64,000 nucleotides of DNA from Janthinobacterium tructae (lineage in GTDB: Bacteria; Pseudomonadota; Gammaproteobacteria; Burkholderiales; Burkholderiaceae_D), in NCBI RefSeq assembly GCF_006517255.1, contig NZ_CP041185.1:1054001-1118000 (forward strand), written 5' to 3'. The translations under genes were made by a program, and so were the position numbers. The notes below the pieces were generated by a model. The model ran no database searches and was not told where the DNA came from. It saw nothing but the letters and a program-made list of their open reading frames with translations. Numbering within the stretch: position 1 is the first letter of the stretch; every line of letters starts with the position of its first letter. Below, piece by piece: positions 48,967 to 59,377 of the stretch.

Positions 48967-50946
48967 ATGACGAGCCCTGGTATGACACGCCACGACGACG
49001 CGCCTGCGGGCGAGCAAGCAGGCCAGCATGCCGGCTTTCTGCACGGCATGGCGGCCTGGGCGGAAAAACACAACATCAGCCCCTGGCGCGGCAGTTTTGC
49101 CGACTTTATCGAGCAAATCCTGCCCGCTCGCGCGGCCCTGCTGACGCGCAGCGCGCACCAGTACCTGTGGGACATGATGCGCTGGAACGGCCAGACCGAT
49201 GACAGCGGGCGCTTCCGCTGTCGCCTGTTCGACAACGAGCTGTTCGGCATCGACGAGGCGATTGACCGCGTGGCCGCCTACTTCAAGGCGGCCGCCGCCG
49301 GCTCCGAAGTGGGCCGGCGCATGTTGCTGCTGCTGGGCCCGCCGTCGGGCGGCAAGTCGAGCCTGGTGATCCTGCTCAAGCGGGGGCTGGAAGAATACAG
49401 CCACAGCAGCGAAGGCGCCTTGTACGGCATCGCCGGCTGTCCCGTGCATGAATCACCGCTGCACCTGGTGCCGCACAGCATGCGCGCCGACTTTCGCGCC
49501 AGCTATGACGCCGAGCTGCATGGCGAACTGTGTCCCCATTGCCGCGCGCGGCTGGAAGAACAGTACGCGGGCGACTTCCTGCGCATGCCCGTCGAACGCA
49601 TCCACCTGTCCGAGGCGGGCCGCTGCGGCATCGGCACGTATGCGCCGCACGACCCCACCACGGCCGACCTGGCCGACCTGGTCGGTTCCGTCGACCTGTC
49701 GAAGGTGACGCAGTATGGCGACGAAGGCGATCCGCGCGCCTGGTCCTGGTCCGGCGCCGTGTATGCGGCCAGCCGCGGCATGCTGGAAATGATCGAAATC
49801 CTCAAGGTCAAGCGCGAATTCCTGTACTTGCTGCTGACTTTAACGCAGGAAAAGAATGTCAAGGTGTCGCGCTTTCCCCTGATTTACCTCGACGAAACCA
49901 TCCTCGCGCACACGAATCTGGCCGAATTTCGCAAATTCCTGCAAGAAAGCGAAAACGAGGCGCTGCTCGACCGCATGGTCATCGTGCAAGTGCCGTATAC
50001 GCTCAATTACCGCGAAGAAGCGCGCATTTACCGCAAGCTGATCCTGGCGGCCGCGCCCGCCTTCCGCGACGTGCATCTCGATCCGCACGTGCTGCATGCG
50101 GCGGCCGTGTTCGCCATCCTCAGCCGCCTGCCCGAAGGCGAGGACAAGGAAGCCGAACTGGTCAAGAAGCTGCGCGTGTATGCAGACGAAGACGTTGACG
50201 ACTTGCAGCATGCCGACATCCGCCGCTTGCGCGCGCGCGACAAGTCGCCCGACGAAGGCTTGTCGGGCGTGTCGCCCCGATTCGTCATCAATGCCCTGTC
50301 GCACGCCATCATTTCCGCCCAGCGCAACAGCCTCTCCACCATGGATGTGCTGCTGGCCCTGAAGGATGGCATCGAAAGCGATGCGCGCATCGAACCGCGG
50401 CGCAAGCGTCAGTGGGTCGATTATCTGGTGCTCACGCGCAAGGATTTCTATAACCGCTGGGTCAAGGCCGACGTGCACAAGGCCCTGTTCGTGTCGTTCG
50501 AGCAAGAAGCGCAGGACTTGCTGAGCAAGTATCTCGATGAAGTCGAAGCCATGCTCGACAACCGCCAGATCCGCGACCCCATGACCAGCGAAGAGCGCCG
50601 CCCCGACGAGCGCTTCCTGCGCGCCGTGGAAGAGAAAATCCATATCAGCGACGCGGGCAAGCAGTCGTTCCGGCAAGAAGTGGTGCGCAAGGCCATGGGC
50701 GCCTTCAAGCGGGGCGAGCCCTTCGGCCTGGCTAGCCACGCGCAATTGCACGATGCCATTCAGCAATATCTGTTCGAGCAACGGCGCGACGTGCTGCGCC
50801 TGGTCGGTTCGGCCAAGCGCCCCGACGATGACGTGCGGGCCAGGATCTCCGCCGTCGAGCAGCGCCTGGTGGACGAATACGGTTATGACGCCCATAGCGC
50901 GCGCGAAGCGCTCAACTACGTGACCACCTTGCTGGCGCAGGAATAG
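48967..50946 (+). CDS. prkA: PrkA-family serine protein kinase (YeaG-like)
   Basis: 659 residues from the ATG at 48967 (GGGG upstream; 48952 and 48982 are alternatives). AAA/PrkA N-terminal domain with Walker A GPPSGGKSSLVILLKRGLEE, the zinc-like cluster ELCPHCRARLEEQ, and KVSRFPLIYLDETILAHTNL; the PrkA C-terminal domain follows. YeaG-type kinases act with DUF444 and SpoVR proteins in stress, stationary phase and nitrogen starvation in other bacteria. First gene of that operon, 2 bases before the DUF444 gene. The 260 bases upstream are shared with the divergent protease. Confidence 0.93.
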   Translation: MTSPGMTRHDDAPAGEQAGQHAGFLHGMAAWAEKHNISPWRGSFADFIEQILPARAALLTRSAHQYLWDMMRWNGQTDDSGRFRCRLFDNELFGIDEAIDRVAAYFKAAAAGSEVGRRMLLLLGPPSGGKSSLVILLKRGLEEYSHSSEGALYGIAGCPVHESPLHLVPHSMRADFRASYDAELHGELCPHCRARLEEQYAGDFLRMPVERIHLSEAGRCGIGTYAPHDPTTADLADLVGSVDLSKVTQYGDEGDPRAWSWSGAVYAASRGMLEMIEILKVKREFLYLLLTLTQEKNVKVSRFPLIYLDETILAHTNLAEFRKFLQESENEALLDRMVIVQVPYTLNYREEARIYRKLILAAAPAFRDVHLDPHVLHAAAVFAILSRLPEGEDKEAELVKKLRVYADEDVDDLQHADIRRLRARDKSPDEGLSGVSPRFVINALSHAIISAQRNSLSTMDVLLALKDGIESDARIEPRRKRQWVDYLVLTRKDFYNRWVKADVHKALFVSFEQEAQDLLSKYLDEVEAMLDNRQIRDPMTSEERRPDERFLRAVEEKIHISDAGKQSFRQEVVRKAMGAFKRGEPFGLASHAQLHDAIQQYLFEQRRDVLRLVGSAKRPDDDVRARISAVEQRLVDEYGYDAHSAREALNYVTTLLAQE

Positions 50947-50948
50947 CC

Positions 50949-52133
50949 ATGTCCGCCACGACTTCGCCAGTGTCCACCGCCCCAGCCCTGGCCCAGCCCT
51001 GGTACGGTTTGTTCTCGCGCGGCGCGCGCGACTGGCTGCGTCACAACCAGAAAGTACGCGATGCCGTGCAGGCGCACTTGCCCGAACTGATCGCCACGCC
51101 TGACCTGATCGGCGGACCGCAGCAGCGTACGGTGCAAGTGCCCATGCGCCTGCTCGAACACGCGCATTTTCGCCTGGCGCCGGCGCGCAACAGCGTGGGC
51201 GCGGGCCAGGGCGAAGGCCAGCCCGGCGATCTCCTGCGCGCGGCGCGCCCTGCCGCCACAGGCGAGGGCGGTGCGCCAGGCGGCGATGGCGAGGGGGCGG
51301 TGCGCCTGCTGCTGGAGTTTCCCATCGACGACATCCTCGACTGGCTGTGGGACGCCTTCGAGCTGCCGCACCTGAAGCCGCGCCACCTGGGCGCGATCGA
51401 CGACGTGCGGCTGGTACGCAGCGGCCTGGACCGGCATGGCGCCCGCTCGCGCCTGGACCGGCGCCGCACCGTCAAGGAAGCGATCAAGCGGCGCGCCCTG
51501 CAAACGCAGCCCGTGCCCTTCACCAATGATGACTTGCGTTACCGCCAGGTGCTGGCACAGCCCCGCCCCAGCACGAATGCCGTCGTGTTTTTCGTGCTGG
51601 ACGTGTCGGCCAGCATGGCGCAAGCCGAGCGCAAGTTGGCCAAATCCTTCTTTTTCTTTGCCTTGCAGGGCTTGCGGCGCAGGTATGCGCGCGTGGAAAC
51701 GCGCTTCATCGCCCATACGACGCGGGCCTGGGAATTTTCCGAGGCCGAATTCTTCCAGGTCAGTGGCATGGGCGGCACCATGGCGTCCACCGCCTTTCGC
51801 CTGAGCCGCGAACTGCTGCAGGAACACTACGCACCGGGGCGCTATAACGCCTATCTGTTCTATGCCTCCGATGGCGAAAATTTCAGCGAAGACCGGGCGG
51901 CCGCCAGCCTGGGCCTGGGCGAACTGGCCGCCTTGCTCAACTATATGGGCTATGTGGAAACCTTGCCCGGCGTGCCGCGCAGCCTGGAAACGGAAATGCA
52001 CAGCCTGTGCGCCGAGCAGGAACGGCGGGGCTTGCCCTTGCACAGCAGCATCCTCAGCAAGCCTGACGATGTGTGGGCGGCCATCCGCACCTTTTTCCAG
52101 CACGAAGCGGCCGACACGGAGGCAGCATCATGA
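50949..52133 (+). CDS. yeaH: DUF444 family protein with von Willebrand A domain (YeaH-like)
   Basis: 394 residues. The MIDAS-type start of a vWA domain is VVFFVLDVSASMAQAERKLA; later RRRYARVETRFIAHTTRAWE and GRYNAYLFYASDGENFSEDR complete it. A Gly-rich linker near residues 85-120 separates the N-terminal part. DUF444 proteins are partners of the PrkA kinase. Two bases after prkA; its stop overlaps the next start as ATGA. Confidence 0.92.
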   Translation: MSATTSPVSTAPALAQPWYGLFSRGARDWLRHNQKVRDAVQAHLPELIATPDLIGGPQQRTVQVPMRLLEHAHFRLAPARNSVGAGQGEGQPGDLLRAARPAATGEGGAPGGDGEGAVRLLLEFPIDDILDWLWDAFELPHLKPRHLGAIDDVRLVRSGLDRHGARSRLDRRRTVKEAIKRRALQTQPVPFTNDDLRYRQVLAQPRPSTNAVVFFVLDVSASMAQAERKLAKSFFFFALQGLRRRYARVETRFIAHTTRAWEFSEAEFFQVSGMGGTMASTAFRLSRELLQEHYAPGRYNAYLFYASDGENFSEDRAAASLGLGELAALLNYMGYVETLPGVPRSLETEMHSLCAEQERRGLPLHSSILSKPDDVWAAIRTFFQHEAADTEAAS

Positions 52134-53665
52134 CACGGCCTGACGCGCAGAGCCACGGCGGTGCGCCAGACCAGGCCGGCAAGGCTGACAGAGTCGAGAC
52201 CATGGGCCTGGATGGCTACGCGGCGCGCATCGAAGCACTGGCGCGCGAGCTGGGCCTGGCATTTGCGCCCGTCGAGTTCGAACTGGTACCGGACAATTTC
52301 ATGAACGAGATCGCCAACTATGGCTTGCCCGTGCGCATGCGCCACTGGTCGTTCGGCGTGCGCTACATCCACCAGCTCGTGCATCAGAAGATGGGCAATT
52401 CGCATATTTTCGAAGTCATGTTTCCTGGCGACCCTTGCCATGCCTACATGGCGGAACACAATTCCGTGGCCGAAAACACCCTCGTCACGGCGCATGTGCT
52501 CGGTCACGCCGATTTTGCCAGTCGCAATGCCCTGTTCCTGCGCTTCGGTGCCATGGCGGGCCAGCACATCCTGCAACAAAGCGCAGCGCGGGCGCGGCGT
52601 TTGGAAATAGCGCTGCAACGGTACGGGCAAGAGCAGGTGGAAGCCGTGCTCGACGCGGCACTGGCGCTGGAACAGCATGTGGACATCCATGCCGAGCTGC
52701 ACCGCCTACCCTATGCTGCGGCATCGGGGCCAGCCGGCGTCGCGGGTACGCCAGACCAAGCCGCCGCAGACGATTCGTTTGACCGGCGCTACCGGCGCTT
52801 GCCCGGTGAAGCCGCCAAGCTGGCGGCGCGCGAGGCGGCCAGCGCGCGGCTGGCGCAGCGCCCGCTCCTGCCGCCGCAAGCCGAGTACGACTTGCTGTGG
52901 TTCATCGCACAACATGGGCCGGAGCTGGCCGACTGGGAACGCGACATTTTTTTGGCCGTGCGCGAAGAATCGTTTTACTTCTATCCCGTGTACGCCTGCC
53001 AGATCATGAATGAAGGCTGGGCCTCGTACTGGCATGCGCGGCTGCTGCGCGAAGCCGACTTCCTGCCGCCCGCATTGTATCTGTCCGCCATCAAATCGCA
53101 TTCGGACGTGGTGCGCCCTTACGCGGGCGAGCACCAGCAGGCGCTGGCCGTCAATCCCTATCACCTGGGCTTTTGCATGTGGGAACACATCATCGAGCGC
53201 GAAGGACTGGCGCGGGCGCGCCAGATTTGCCGCGACGACGATGACTGCAGTTTCATCCGCAACTATCTGGACGGGGAACTGGCTGACCGCCTGGGCCTGT
53301 TCGTGCATGAAAGCCGCCGCGACGGTGAAACGCGCCTGGCCAGCCGCGACTTGCGGGCCATCCGCGAAGCCATCCTGGCGCCCAAATACAACTATGGCGT
53401 GCCGTGCATCGCCGTCACCCTGCTCAATGACGACGGCAGCCTGGTGCTGCGCCACGATCACCAGCGCGATGGACGCGGCCTCGACCTGGAGCGGGCGGAA
53501 CAGGTGCTGGCGTATTTCGCCCGCATCTGGCGCCGCCCCGTCACCCTGCATACGGCCGATTTTCGCGGCACGCCCCGTGTCCTGCACAGCAAGAGCGACG
53601 GCGTGCCCGAACCTCCCAAGCCGGCAACACCGCCCGTACCGGCAGCGGCGCCCGTGCAGCATTAA
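52130..53665 (+). CDS. spoVR: SpoVR family protein (YcgB-like)
   Basis: 511 residues from the ATG at 52130, a 4-base ATGA overlap with the DUF444 gene. Family features: VEFELVPDNFMNEIANYGLP, MRHWSFGVRYIHQLVHQKMG, PCHAYMAEHNSVAENTLVTA, and NEGWASYWHARLLREADFLP. SpoVR is named from Bacillus cortex formation, but in non-sporulating proteobacteria it works with PrkA-DUF444 in stress adaptation. Operon order prkA-yeaH-spoVR is the common one. Confidence 0.93.
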   Translation: MTRPDAQSHGGAPDQAGKADRVETMGLDGYAARIEALARELGLAFAPVEFELVPDNFMNEIANYGLPVRMRHWSFGVRYIHQLVHQKMGNSHIFEVMFPGDPCHAYMAEHNSVAENTLVTAHVLGHADFASRNALFLRFGAMAGQHILQQSAARARRLEIALQRYGQEQVEAVLDAALALEQHVDIHAELHRLPYAAASGPAGVAGTPDQAAADDSFDRRYRRLPGEAAKLAAREAASARLAQRPLLPPQAEYDLLWFIAQHGPELADWERDIFLAVREESFYFYPVYACQIMNEGWASYWHARLLREADFLPPALYLSAIKSHSDVVRPYAGEHQQALAVNPYHLGFCMWEHIIEREGLARARQICRDDDDCSFIRNYLDGELADRLGLFVHESRRDGETRLASRDLRAIREAILAPKYNYGVPCIAVTLLNDDGSLVLRHDHQRDGRGLDLERAEQVLAYFARIWRRPVTLHTADFRGTPRVLHSKSDGVPEPPKPATPPVPAAAPVQH

Positions 53666-53769
53666 GCGGCGAACCTGGCGCAGGGCCTGTGCAGTAGCAA
53701 TGCGCGCCTTGCGCAGCATGGACGATGGCCGCCAGTGCGGGCACCTGGCAGGCTCCCCATGCGGACATC

Positions 53770-53846
53770 ATGCGCAACTGATGCGTACTTGATGCGTACT
53801 TGATGTACATTGAATGTGTACCTGATGCACAACTGCTGTACAACTG
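53770..53846. repeat. Degenerate 11-bp tandem repeat, 7 units
   Basis: Seven consecutive 11-base units of the form ATGYRYAMYTG run from 53770 to 53846 (units start at 53770, 53781, 53792, 53803, 53814, 53825 and 53836). Units 2 and 3 are identical (ATGCGTACTTG). An eighth unit decays at 53847. It lies in the 190-base gap between the convergent spoVR and epimerase genes; nothing else is seen there. The period is close to one helical turn. Confidence 0.8.
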
Positions 53847-53855
53847 ATGCCCCCT

Positions 53856-55055
53856 TCAGGCCAGGTTCGCCTGCTCCACATACCAGGCGATGGTGTGCCG
53901 CAAGCCTTGCGCCAGGTCGTGCGTGGGCACATAACCGAGCAAGCGGGCCGCCTTGGCGATGTCCGCCTGCGAATGGCGCACGTCGCCGGCGCGAAATTCG
54001 CCATATTCGGGTGCCAGCGGCACGTGCTGCGGGAGGGTGGCCAGCAACATCTGCTGCATGCTGGCGTGCAATTGGGTCAGACTGGTGCGGGCGTTGACGG
54101 CCACGTTGTAGACCTGGTTGACGGCTGCCGGGTCGGTGCCGGTGGCGGCCAGGATATTGGCTTGCACGGCATTGTGCACAAAGCAGAAATCGCGGCTGGT
54201 GGCGCCGTCGCCATGGATGTGCACGGCCTGGCCGTCGAGCATGGCGGCGATCCAGCGGGGAATGACGGCCGCGTAGGCGCCCAGCGGGTCTTGCCTGGGG
54301 CCGAAGACATTGAAATAGCGCAGCCCCACCGTCTGCATGGCGTAGCAGCGCGCGTACACCTGCGCATACAGTTCATTGACATATTTACTCAAGGCATACG
54401 GCGACAGGGGAGCGCCGATGTGCTCTTCCACTTTCGGCAAGGCCGGATGGTCGCCATAGGTGGCGCTGGACGCGGCATACACGAAGCGCTGCACGCCTGC
54501 CTCGCGCGCGGCGGCCAGCATGTTCAGGAAACCGCTGACATTGACGGCATGGCACAGCAGCGGGTCTTCCAGTGAACGCGAGACGGAACCGAGCGCCGCC
54601 TGGTGCAGCACAAAATCGACGGCGACGGGGCCGCCAGGATCGGCACGGCCGTGCTCGCTCAAAGTGCCGCCGCCATCTGCCCCACCGTCGCCACTACTGG
54701 TGGCAGGCACCGGCGCGCCGCACGCGCGCGCGCACGCCTGCGGGTCGCGGATATCGCCTTCGATGAAGGTGAAGCGCCGCCATGCCGCTTCGCCCACGCT
54801 GGCGCGCACCTGCTCCAGGTTATGCCGGTGGCCCGTCATAAAGTTGTCCAGGCCGCGCACTTCCTGGCCCAGTTGCAGCAAGGTTTCCAGCAGGTGCGAG
54901 CCGATGAAGCCTGCCACGCCCGTCACCAGCCAGCGGCGCGGTTCGCTGGCCAGTTGCGCGCACGCTTGCGCGTAGGCGCCGGCAGCCGGGCCCGCCACGT
55001 CACCGGCTGACCCCAGCGCCGTGTCTGCTGCGGCATCGAGAGCGCCGGCCGCCAT
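53856..55055 (-). CDS. UDP-N-acetylhexosamine C4-epimerase (WbpP/TviC-like)
   Basis: 399 residues from the ATG at 55055, which overlaps the TGA of the dehydrogenase gene (TGATG); the GTG at 55067 is the alternative. Extended SDR fold: [20 protein letters not shown] (NAD), [20 protein letters not shown], catalytic [29 protein letters not shown] and [13 protein letters not shown], all strongly WbpP/TviC-like. Oddities are an N-terminal tail of about 40 residues and a Gly/Pro-rich insertion of about 30 residues before [20 protein letters not shown]. It interconverts UDP-GlcNAc/UDP-GalNAc or their uronic acids. Confidence 0.92.
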   Translation of the reverse strand: MAAGALDAAADTALGSAGDVAGPAAGAYAQACAQLASEPRRWLVTGVAGFIGSHLLETLLQLGQEVRGLDNFMTGHRHNLEQVRASVGEAAWRRFTFIEGDIRDPQACARACGAPVPATSSGDGGADGGGTLSEHGRADPGGPVAVDFVLHQAALGSVSRSLEDPLLCHAVNVSGFLNMLAAAREAGVQRFVYAASSATYGDHPALPKVEEHIGAPLSPYALSKYVNELYAQVYARCYAMQTVGLRYFNVFGPRQDPLGAYAAVIPRWIAAMLDGQAVHIHGDGATSRDFCFVHNAVQANILAATGTDPAAVNQVYNVAVNARTSLTQLHASMQQMLLATLPQHVPLAPEYGEFRAGDVRHSQADIAKAARLLGYVPTHDLAQGLRHTIAWYVEQANLA

Positions 55056-56377
55056 CACAGCCGCCACACGTGCAGGCCGCCGTCCGCCAGCGGACGGGGG
55101 TCGAAATGCGACTTGATGTCGATGAAGCAGCCGTTTTCCAGCACCTTGGCCTGGAAGTCGGCCAGCGGGCGGGCCAGCAAGGCCTGGTGCGAAACGGCGC
55201 TGATGATGGCCTCGGCCCGCGGCAGCTGTTCCCAGCTTTCCAGGGTCAAGCCGTACTCTTCCAGCGCTTCGCGGCCATCGGCGACGGGGTCATGCACATG
55301 CACCTGCACGCCGTACGATTGCAGTTCGTGGATCATGTCGACCACTTTCGAGTTGCGCAAGTCCGGACAATTTTCCTTGAAGGTCAGGCCCAGCACGTTG
55401 ACGTGCGACCCTTTCAATTTGAAACCGGCGCGCACCATTTCCTTGATGGTCTTTTCCGCCACGAATTTGGCCATGCCGTCGTTGATGCGGCGCCCGGCCA
55501 GGATCACATGCGGATGGTAGCCCAGCATTTCCGCCTTGTGCGTCAAATAATACGGGTCGACGCCGATGCAGTGGCCGCCCACCAGGCCGGGACGGAACGG
55601 CAGGAAATTCCATTTGGTGCCCGCCGCCTGCAGCACTTCCAGGGTATCGATGCCGATGCGGTCAAAGATGATGGCCAGTTCGTTCATCAGCGCGATGTTC
55701 AGGTCGCGCTGCGTGTTTTCGATCACCTTGGCCGCTTCGGCCACGCGGATGCTCGACGCCCGGTGCACGCCGGCCGCGACTACGCCTTCGTACAGGGCGG
55801 CCACCTTGTCCAGGGTGGCGTCGTCGTCGCCCGAGACCACCTTGCGGATGCTGTGCAGGGTGTGGTCCTTGTCGCCGGGGTTGATGCGCTCGGGCGAAAA
55901 ACCCACATGAAAATCTTCCTTCCAGCGCAGGCCAGAATGCCGCTCGAGGATGGGGATGCAGATTTCCTCGGTGGCGCCCGGATACACGGTGGACTCGTAG
56001 ATGACGGTGGCGCCGCGCCGCATATGGCGGCCGACGGCCGCGCTGGCGCCGGCCAGGGCGGAGAAATCGGGATTGTGCGCGCTGTCGACGGGCGTGGGTA
56101 CGGCCACGACGATGAAATCGGCCAGTTGCAGCTCGGCCGGATCACAACCCACGCTCAGCCACTGCGCCGCGCGCAGCTGTTCCGTACTCACTTCGCCCGT
56201 GGGGTCGACATGGTTGCGGTAACTTTCTACCTTGCGTGCCGACAAGTCGATGCCGATGGTGCGCTGGCGCATGCCGAACGCCACGGCCAGCTGCAAGCCG
56301 ACATAACCGAGCCCCATCACCGCCACCACGTCCGCTTTGTGATTCACATTGCCATCCAGCTTGCTGTCCATATGCAT
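55055..56377 (-). CDS. UDP-N-acetylhexosamine 6-dehydrogenase (WbpO/TviB-like)
   Basis: 440 residues from the ATG at 56377, or 438 from 56371, both near GGGAG. Rossmann motif [40 protein letters not shown], catalytic Cys in [20 protein letters not shown], Lys in [20 protein letters not shown]. With the coupled epimerase it would supply UDP-GalNAcA (or UDP-GlcNAcA) for the exopolysaccharide. The leading frame up to 56536 is antisense to the prsT promoter and not expected to be translated. Confidence 0.92.
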   Translation of the reverse strand: MHMDSKLDGNVNHKADVVAVMGLGYVGLQLAVAFGMRQRTIGIDLSARKVESYRNHVDPTGEVSTEQLRAAQWLSVGCDPAELQLADFIVVAVPTPVDSAHNPDFSALAGASAAVGRHMRRGATVIYESTVYPGATEEICIPILERHSGLRWKEDFHVGFSPERINPGDKDHTLHSIRKVVSGDDDATLDKVAALYEGVVAAGVHRASSIRVAEAAKVIENTQRDLNIALMNELAIIFDRIGIDTLEVLQAAGTKWNFLPFRPGLVGGHCIGVDPYYLTHKAEMLGYHPHVILAGRRINDGMAKFVAEKTIKEMVRAGFKLKGSHVNVLGLTFKENCPDLRNSKVVDMIHELQSYGVQVHVHDPVADGREALEEYGLTLESWEQLPRAEAIISAVSHQALLARPLADFQAKVLENGCFIDIKSHFDPRPLADGGLHVWRL

Positions 56378-56590
56378 GTGCTCCCAATGTTTGCGGCCTG
56401 AGCATCGCCGTCCGGGAAATTCTACGGTCGCCGGGCTGGCCATTCTTGAGCAGGAACAAGGAACACGGAGCGGCGCCAGGCAGGCGCGCGGACAATCGGC
56501 GGCTTGTTGAGCGCAATCAAGGAGAGCGGCGCCCATCTTTTTAAGCTAGGCCATGCCCATCTTTCATGCACGCCGCTACCGGAGACTTCC

Positions 56591-59374
56591 ATGGCCCGTA
56601 CCCTGCCCCGCCCTTTCCCCGGCTTGCCGGCCGCCGCGCTGTGCTGCACCCTGCTGCTGCCCTTGCTGACGGGGTGCCACGGCACGCAGAGCAGCGCATC
56701 GCTGCTGGCCGACGCGCAGCAGTACCGCCAGAAGGGCGAGGCGCGCGCCGCCATCATCCAGTTGAAGAACCTGCTGCAACAGGAGCCGGACAATGCGGCG
56801 GCGCGCTTGCTGCTGGGCAGCATCTATATCGACACGGGCGAAGCGCTGTCGGCCGAGAAAGAATTGCGCAGAGCAAAGTCGCTGGGCACGCCGGCGCAGC
56901 AAGTGATGCCATTGCTGGGCAAGGCCTGGCTGATGCTGGGCCAGTTCGACAAGGTACTGGCCGAGATCGCCGATGATGCGGCGCAGCCGGCCAGCCTGCT
57001 GGCCCTGCGCGGCGATGCCTTGCTGGCCGTGGGCCGCCGGGACGAGGCGCGCGCCGTGTTTGCGCGCCTGCTCGAAGCCCGTCCCGGCCAGGTTGAGGCC
57101 TTGCTGGGCCTGGCGCGGCTGGCGGCGCTGGAGCAGCAGGTGCCGGCGGCCGAGCTGCTGCTGGCCCAGGCGTTGAAGAGCGCGCCCGCCAACCTCGACG
57201 CCTTGCGGCTGCAGGGCGACCTGCAGCGCCTGCAAGGCAAGAACGGTGCTGCGCGCCTCGCCTACATGCAGATTCTCAAGCTCAAGCCGGACAATACCCA
57301 GGCCCATATCGACCTGGCCAACCTCGATCTGCTGGAAAACCGCTACCTGGAAGCGGCGGCCCAGCTGGCCACGGCGCGCAAGACGGCGCCCAACAGCCTG
57401 GGCTTGCTGCAGGCCCAGGCGCTGCTCGATTTCCGCCAGGGCAAGAACAAGGCGGCCCTGCAATCGTTGCAACTGGTGCTCAAGGTGGCGCCCGAGCACA
57501 TGCCGTCCATCCTGCTGGCCGGCGCCGTGCAGCTGAAGCTGGGCTCGCCGCAACTGGCGGAAAGCTATCTGCAGCGCTTCCTGGCCGTCTATCCCAAACA
57601 TGTGTACGCGCTCAAGATGATGGCGTCGATCGAACTGATGCGCGGTAAGACCGATGCGGCCCTCGACTTGCTGCTGCCCGTGCTGGCCACCGCTCCCGAC
57701 GACGTGGAACTGCTGTCGCTGGCGGGCGAGGCGCATTTGCGCGCGCGCCGCTACGACAAGGCCGCAGCATATTTCGAAAAGGCCAATACCCTGGCGCCGG
57801 ACACGGCCAGGCTGCATGCGGCGCTGGGCATCAGCCGCCTGGGCTTGGGCGAGAACAGCCGTGCCATCGACGAACTGGAACGCGCCAGCATGCTCGACAA
57901 GAGCACGCCGCAGGTGGGCTCCATGCTGGTGCTGACCTTGCTGCGCAACAAACAGAATGACAAGGCCCTGGCCACCGTCAAGATGCTGGAACAGCAGCAG
58001 AAAGGCACGAATCCCCTGCTGCTGAACCTGAAAGGCGGCGTCTACATGGCCTTGCGCGACGTCCCCGCCGCGCGCGCCAGTTTCGAGCAGGCGCTGGGGA
58101 TGGACCCTGTCTATCTACCGGCGCTGAACAACCTGGCGCAACTCGACCTGGCCGGGAAAAAGCCGGAACAAGCGAAACAGCGCTTCGAGCGGGCGCTGGC
58201 GAAAGCGCCAAAAAATGCCGACTTGTGCGCGGCGCTGGCCAAGCTGGCCGCTTCGCAAGGCAAGACGGACGAGGCGCGGCGCTGGCTGGAACGGGCCCAC
58301 CGCGACAATCCCGACGCCGTCGCGCCGGCCCTGCTGCTGAGTAACTTTTACCTCCAGACAGGCGCGCCCGACAAGGCGCTGGAACTGGCACGCACCCTGC
58401 AGTCGGGCCACCCGGACGACGCCGATGCGCTGGCCCTGCGGGCGCAGGTCGAATACGGCGCCGGCCAGACGCAGGCGGCGCTCGACAGCTACAGCAAGCT
58501 GGCCAGCATACAGACGACGTCGGCACCGCTGCAGATGCGCATCGCCAGCTTGCACCTGGCGCTGGGCGACCGCCAGAATGCGCTGCAAGCGGCCAAGCGG
58601 GCGCAATTGCTCGATCCCACCCTGCTCGAAGCGCGCGTGGTCGAAGTGTCGCTGCTGCTGGGCCTGAACCGCCAGCACGACGCGCTGGCCGTGGCGCGCC
58701 AGGTGCAGCAACAGCAACCGACGCTGGCCGCCGGCTACAAGCTCGAAGGCGACGTGCTGATGGCGCAGAAACTGCCGCAGGAAGCCGTCAAGCTGTACCA
58801 ACACGCCATCCAGCTCAGCAATATCGGCCCCATGCAGGTGCAGTTGCACCGCGCCATGCTGGCCGCGGGCCAGGTGCGCGAGGCCGATACGCGCATGGCG
58901 GCCTGGCTGAAGGACAAGCCCGATGACCTTGGCGTGCGCAGCTACCTGGCCGGCGCCAGGCTGGCGGCAAAGCAATACGGCGCGGCCATCGAACAGCTGC
59001 AGTACATCGTGACCAAGGATACGGCCAATGTGGCGGCGCTGAACGACCTGGCGTGGGCGTACCAGCAGGAAAAAGATCCGCGCGCGCTGGCGACGGCCGA
59101 GCAGGCGCTCAAGCTGGTGCCGGACAACCCCATCGTGCTCGACACCCTGGGCTGGATCGTGCTGGAACAGGGCGACGTCAAGCGGGCGACCACCCTGCTG
59201 CGCAAGGCGGCCGGCCTGGCGCCGAAGTCGCCCGACATCCAGTACCACCTGGGTGCGGCGCTGGCGAAATCGGGCGACAAGCCGGGGGCGCGCAAGCAAC
59301 TGGAACAGCTGCTTGCCGCCAACAAGGAGTTCCCGCAGCGGGCCGAGGCGCAGGCCTTGCTGACCCAGCTCTAG
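56591..59374 (+). CDS. prsT: PrsT-like TPR-repeat lipoprotein of exosortase/PEP-CTERM systems
   Basis: 927 residues from the ATG at 56591 (GGAGA upstream). Lipobox LLTGC near residue 27, then more than twenty TPR-type helical repeats (for example DAQQYRQKGEARAAIIQLKN, LLQQEPDNAAARLLLGSIYI, LNDLAWAYQQEKDPRALATA). Such giant TPR lipoproteins (PrsT) accompany exosortase A and EPS genes and are thought to scaffold export at the outer membrane. Divergent from the UDP-sugar genes, 213 bases apart. It starts the plus-strand unit with the ligase and protease genes. Confidence 0.9.
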   Translation: MARTLPRPFPGLPAAALCCTLLLPLLTGCHGTQSSASLLADAQQYRQKGEARAAIIQLKNLLQQEPDNAAARLLLGSIYIDTGEALSAEKELRRAKSLGTPAQQVMPLLGKAWLMLGQFDKVLAEIADDAAQPASLLALRGDALLAVGRRDEARAVFARLLEARPGQVEALLGLARLAALEQQVPAAELLLAQALKSAPANLDALRLQGDLQRLQGKNGAARLAYMQILKLKPDNTQAHIDLANLDLLENRYLEAAAQLATARKTAPNSLGLLQAQALLDFRQGKNKAALQSLQLVLKVAPEHMPSILLAGAVQLKLGSPQLAESYLQRFLAVYPKHVYALKMMASIELMRGKTDAALDLLLPVLATAPDDVELLSLAGEAHLRARRYDKAAAYFEKANTLAPDTARLHAALGISRLGLGENSRAIDELERASMLDKSTPQVGSMLVLTLLRNKQNDKALATVKMLEQQQKGTNPLLLNLKGGVYMALRDVPAARASFEQALGMDPVYLPALNNLAQLDLAGKKPEQAKQRFERALAKAPKNADLCAALAKLAASQGKTDEARRWLERAHRDNPDAVAPALLLSNFYLQTGAPDKALELARTLQSGHPDDADALALRAQVEYGAGQTQAALDSYSKLASIQTTSAPLQMRIASLHLALGDRQNALQAAKRAQLLDPTLLEARVVEVSLLLGLNRQHDALAVARQVQQQQPTLAAGYKLEGDVLMAQKLPQEAVKLYQHAIQLSNIGPMQVQLHRAMLAAGQVREADTRMAAWLKDKPDDLGVRSYLAGARLAAKQYGAAIEQLQYIVTKDTANVAALNDLAWAYQQEKDPRALATAEQALKLVPDNPIVLDTLGWIVLEQGDVKRATTLLRKAAGLAPKSPDIQYHLGAALAKSGDKPGARKQLEQLLAANKEFPQRAEAQALLTQL

Positions 59375-59377
59375 GCC

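Noticed and set aside
53770..53846. CRISPR-like array
   Set aside because: Units are 11 bases with no spacers and no cas genes nearby; it is a simple tandem repeat.
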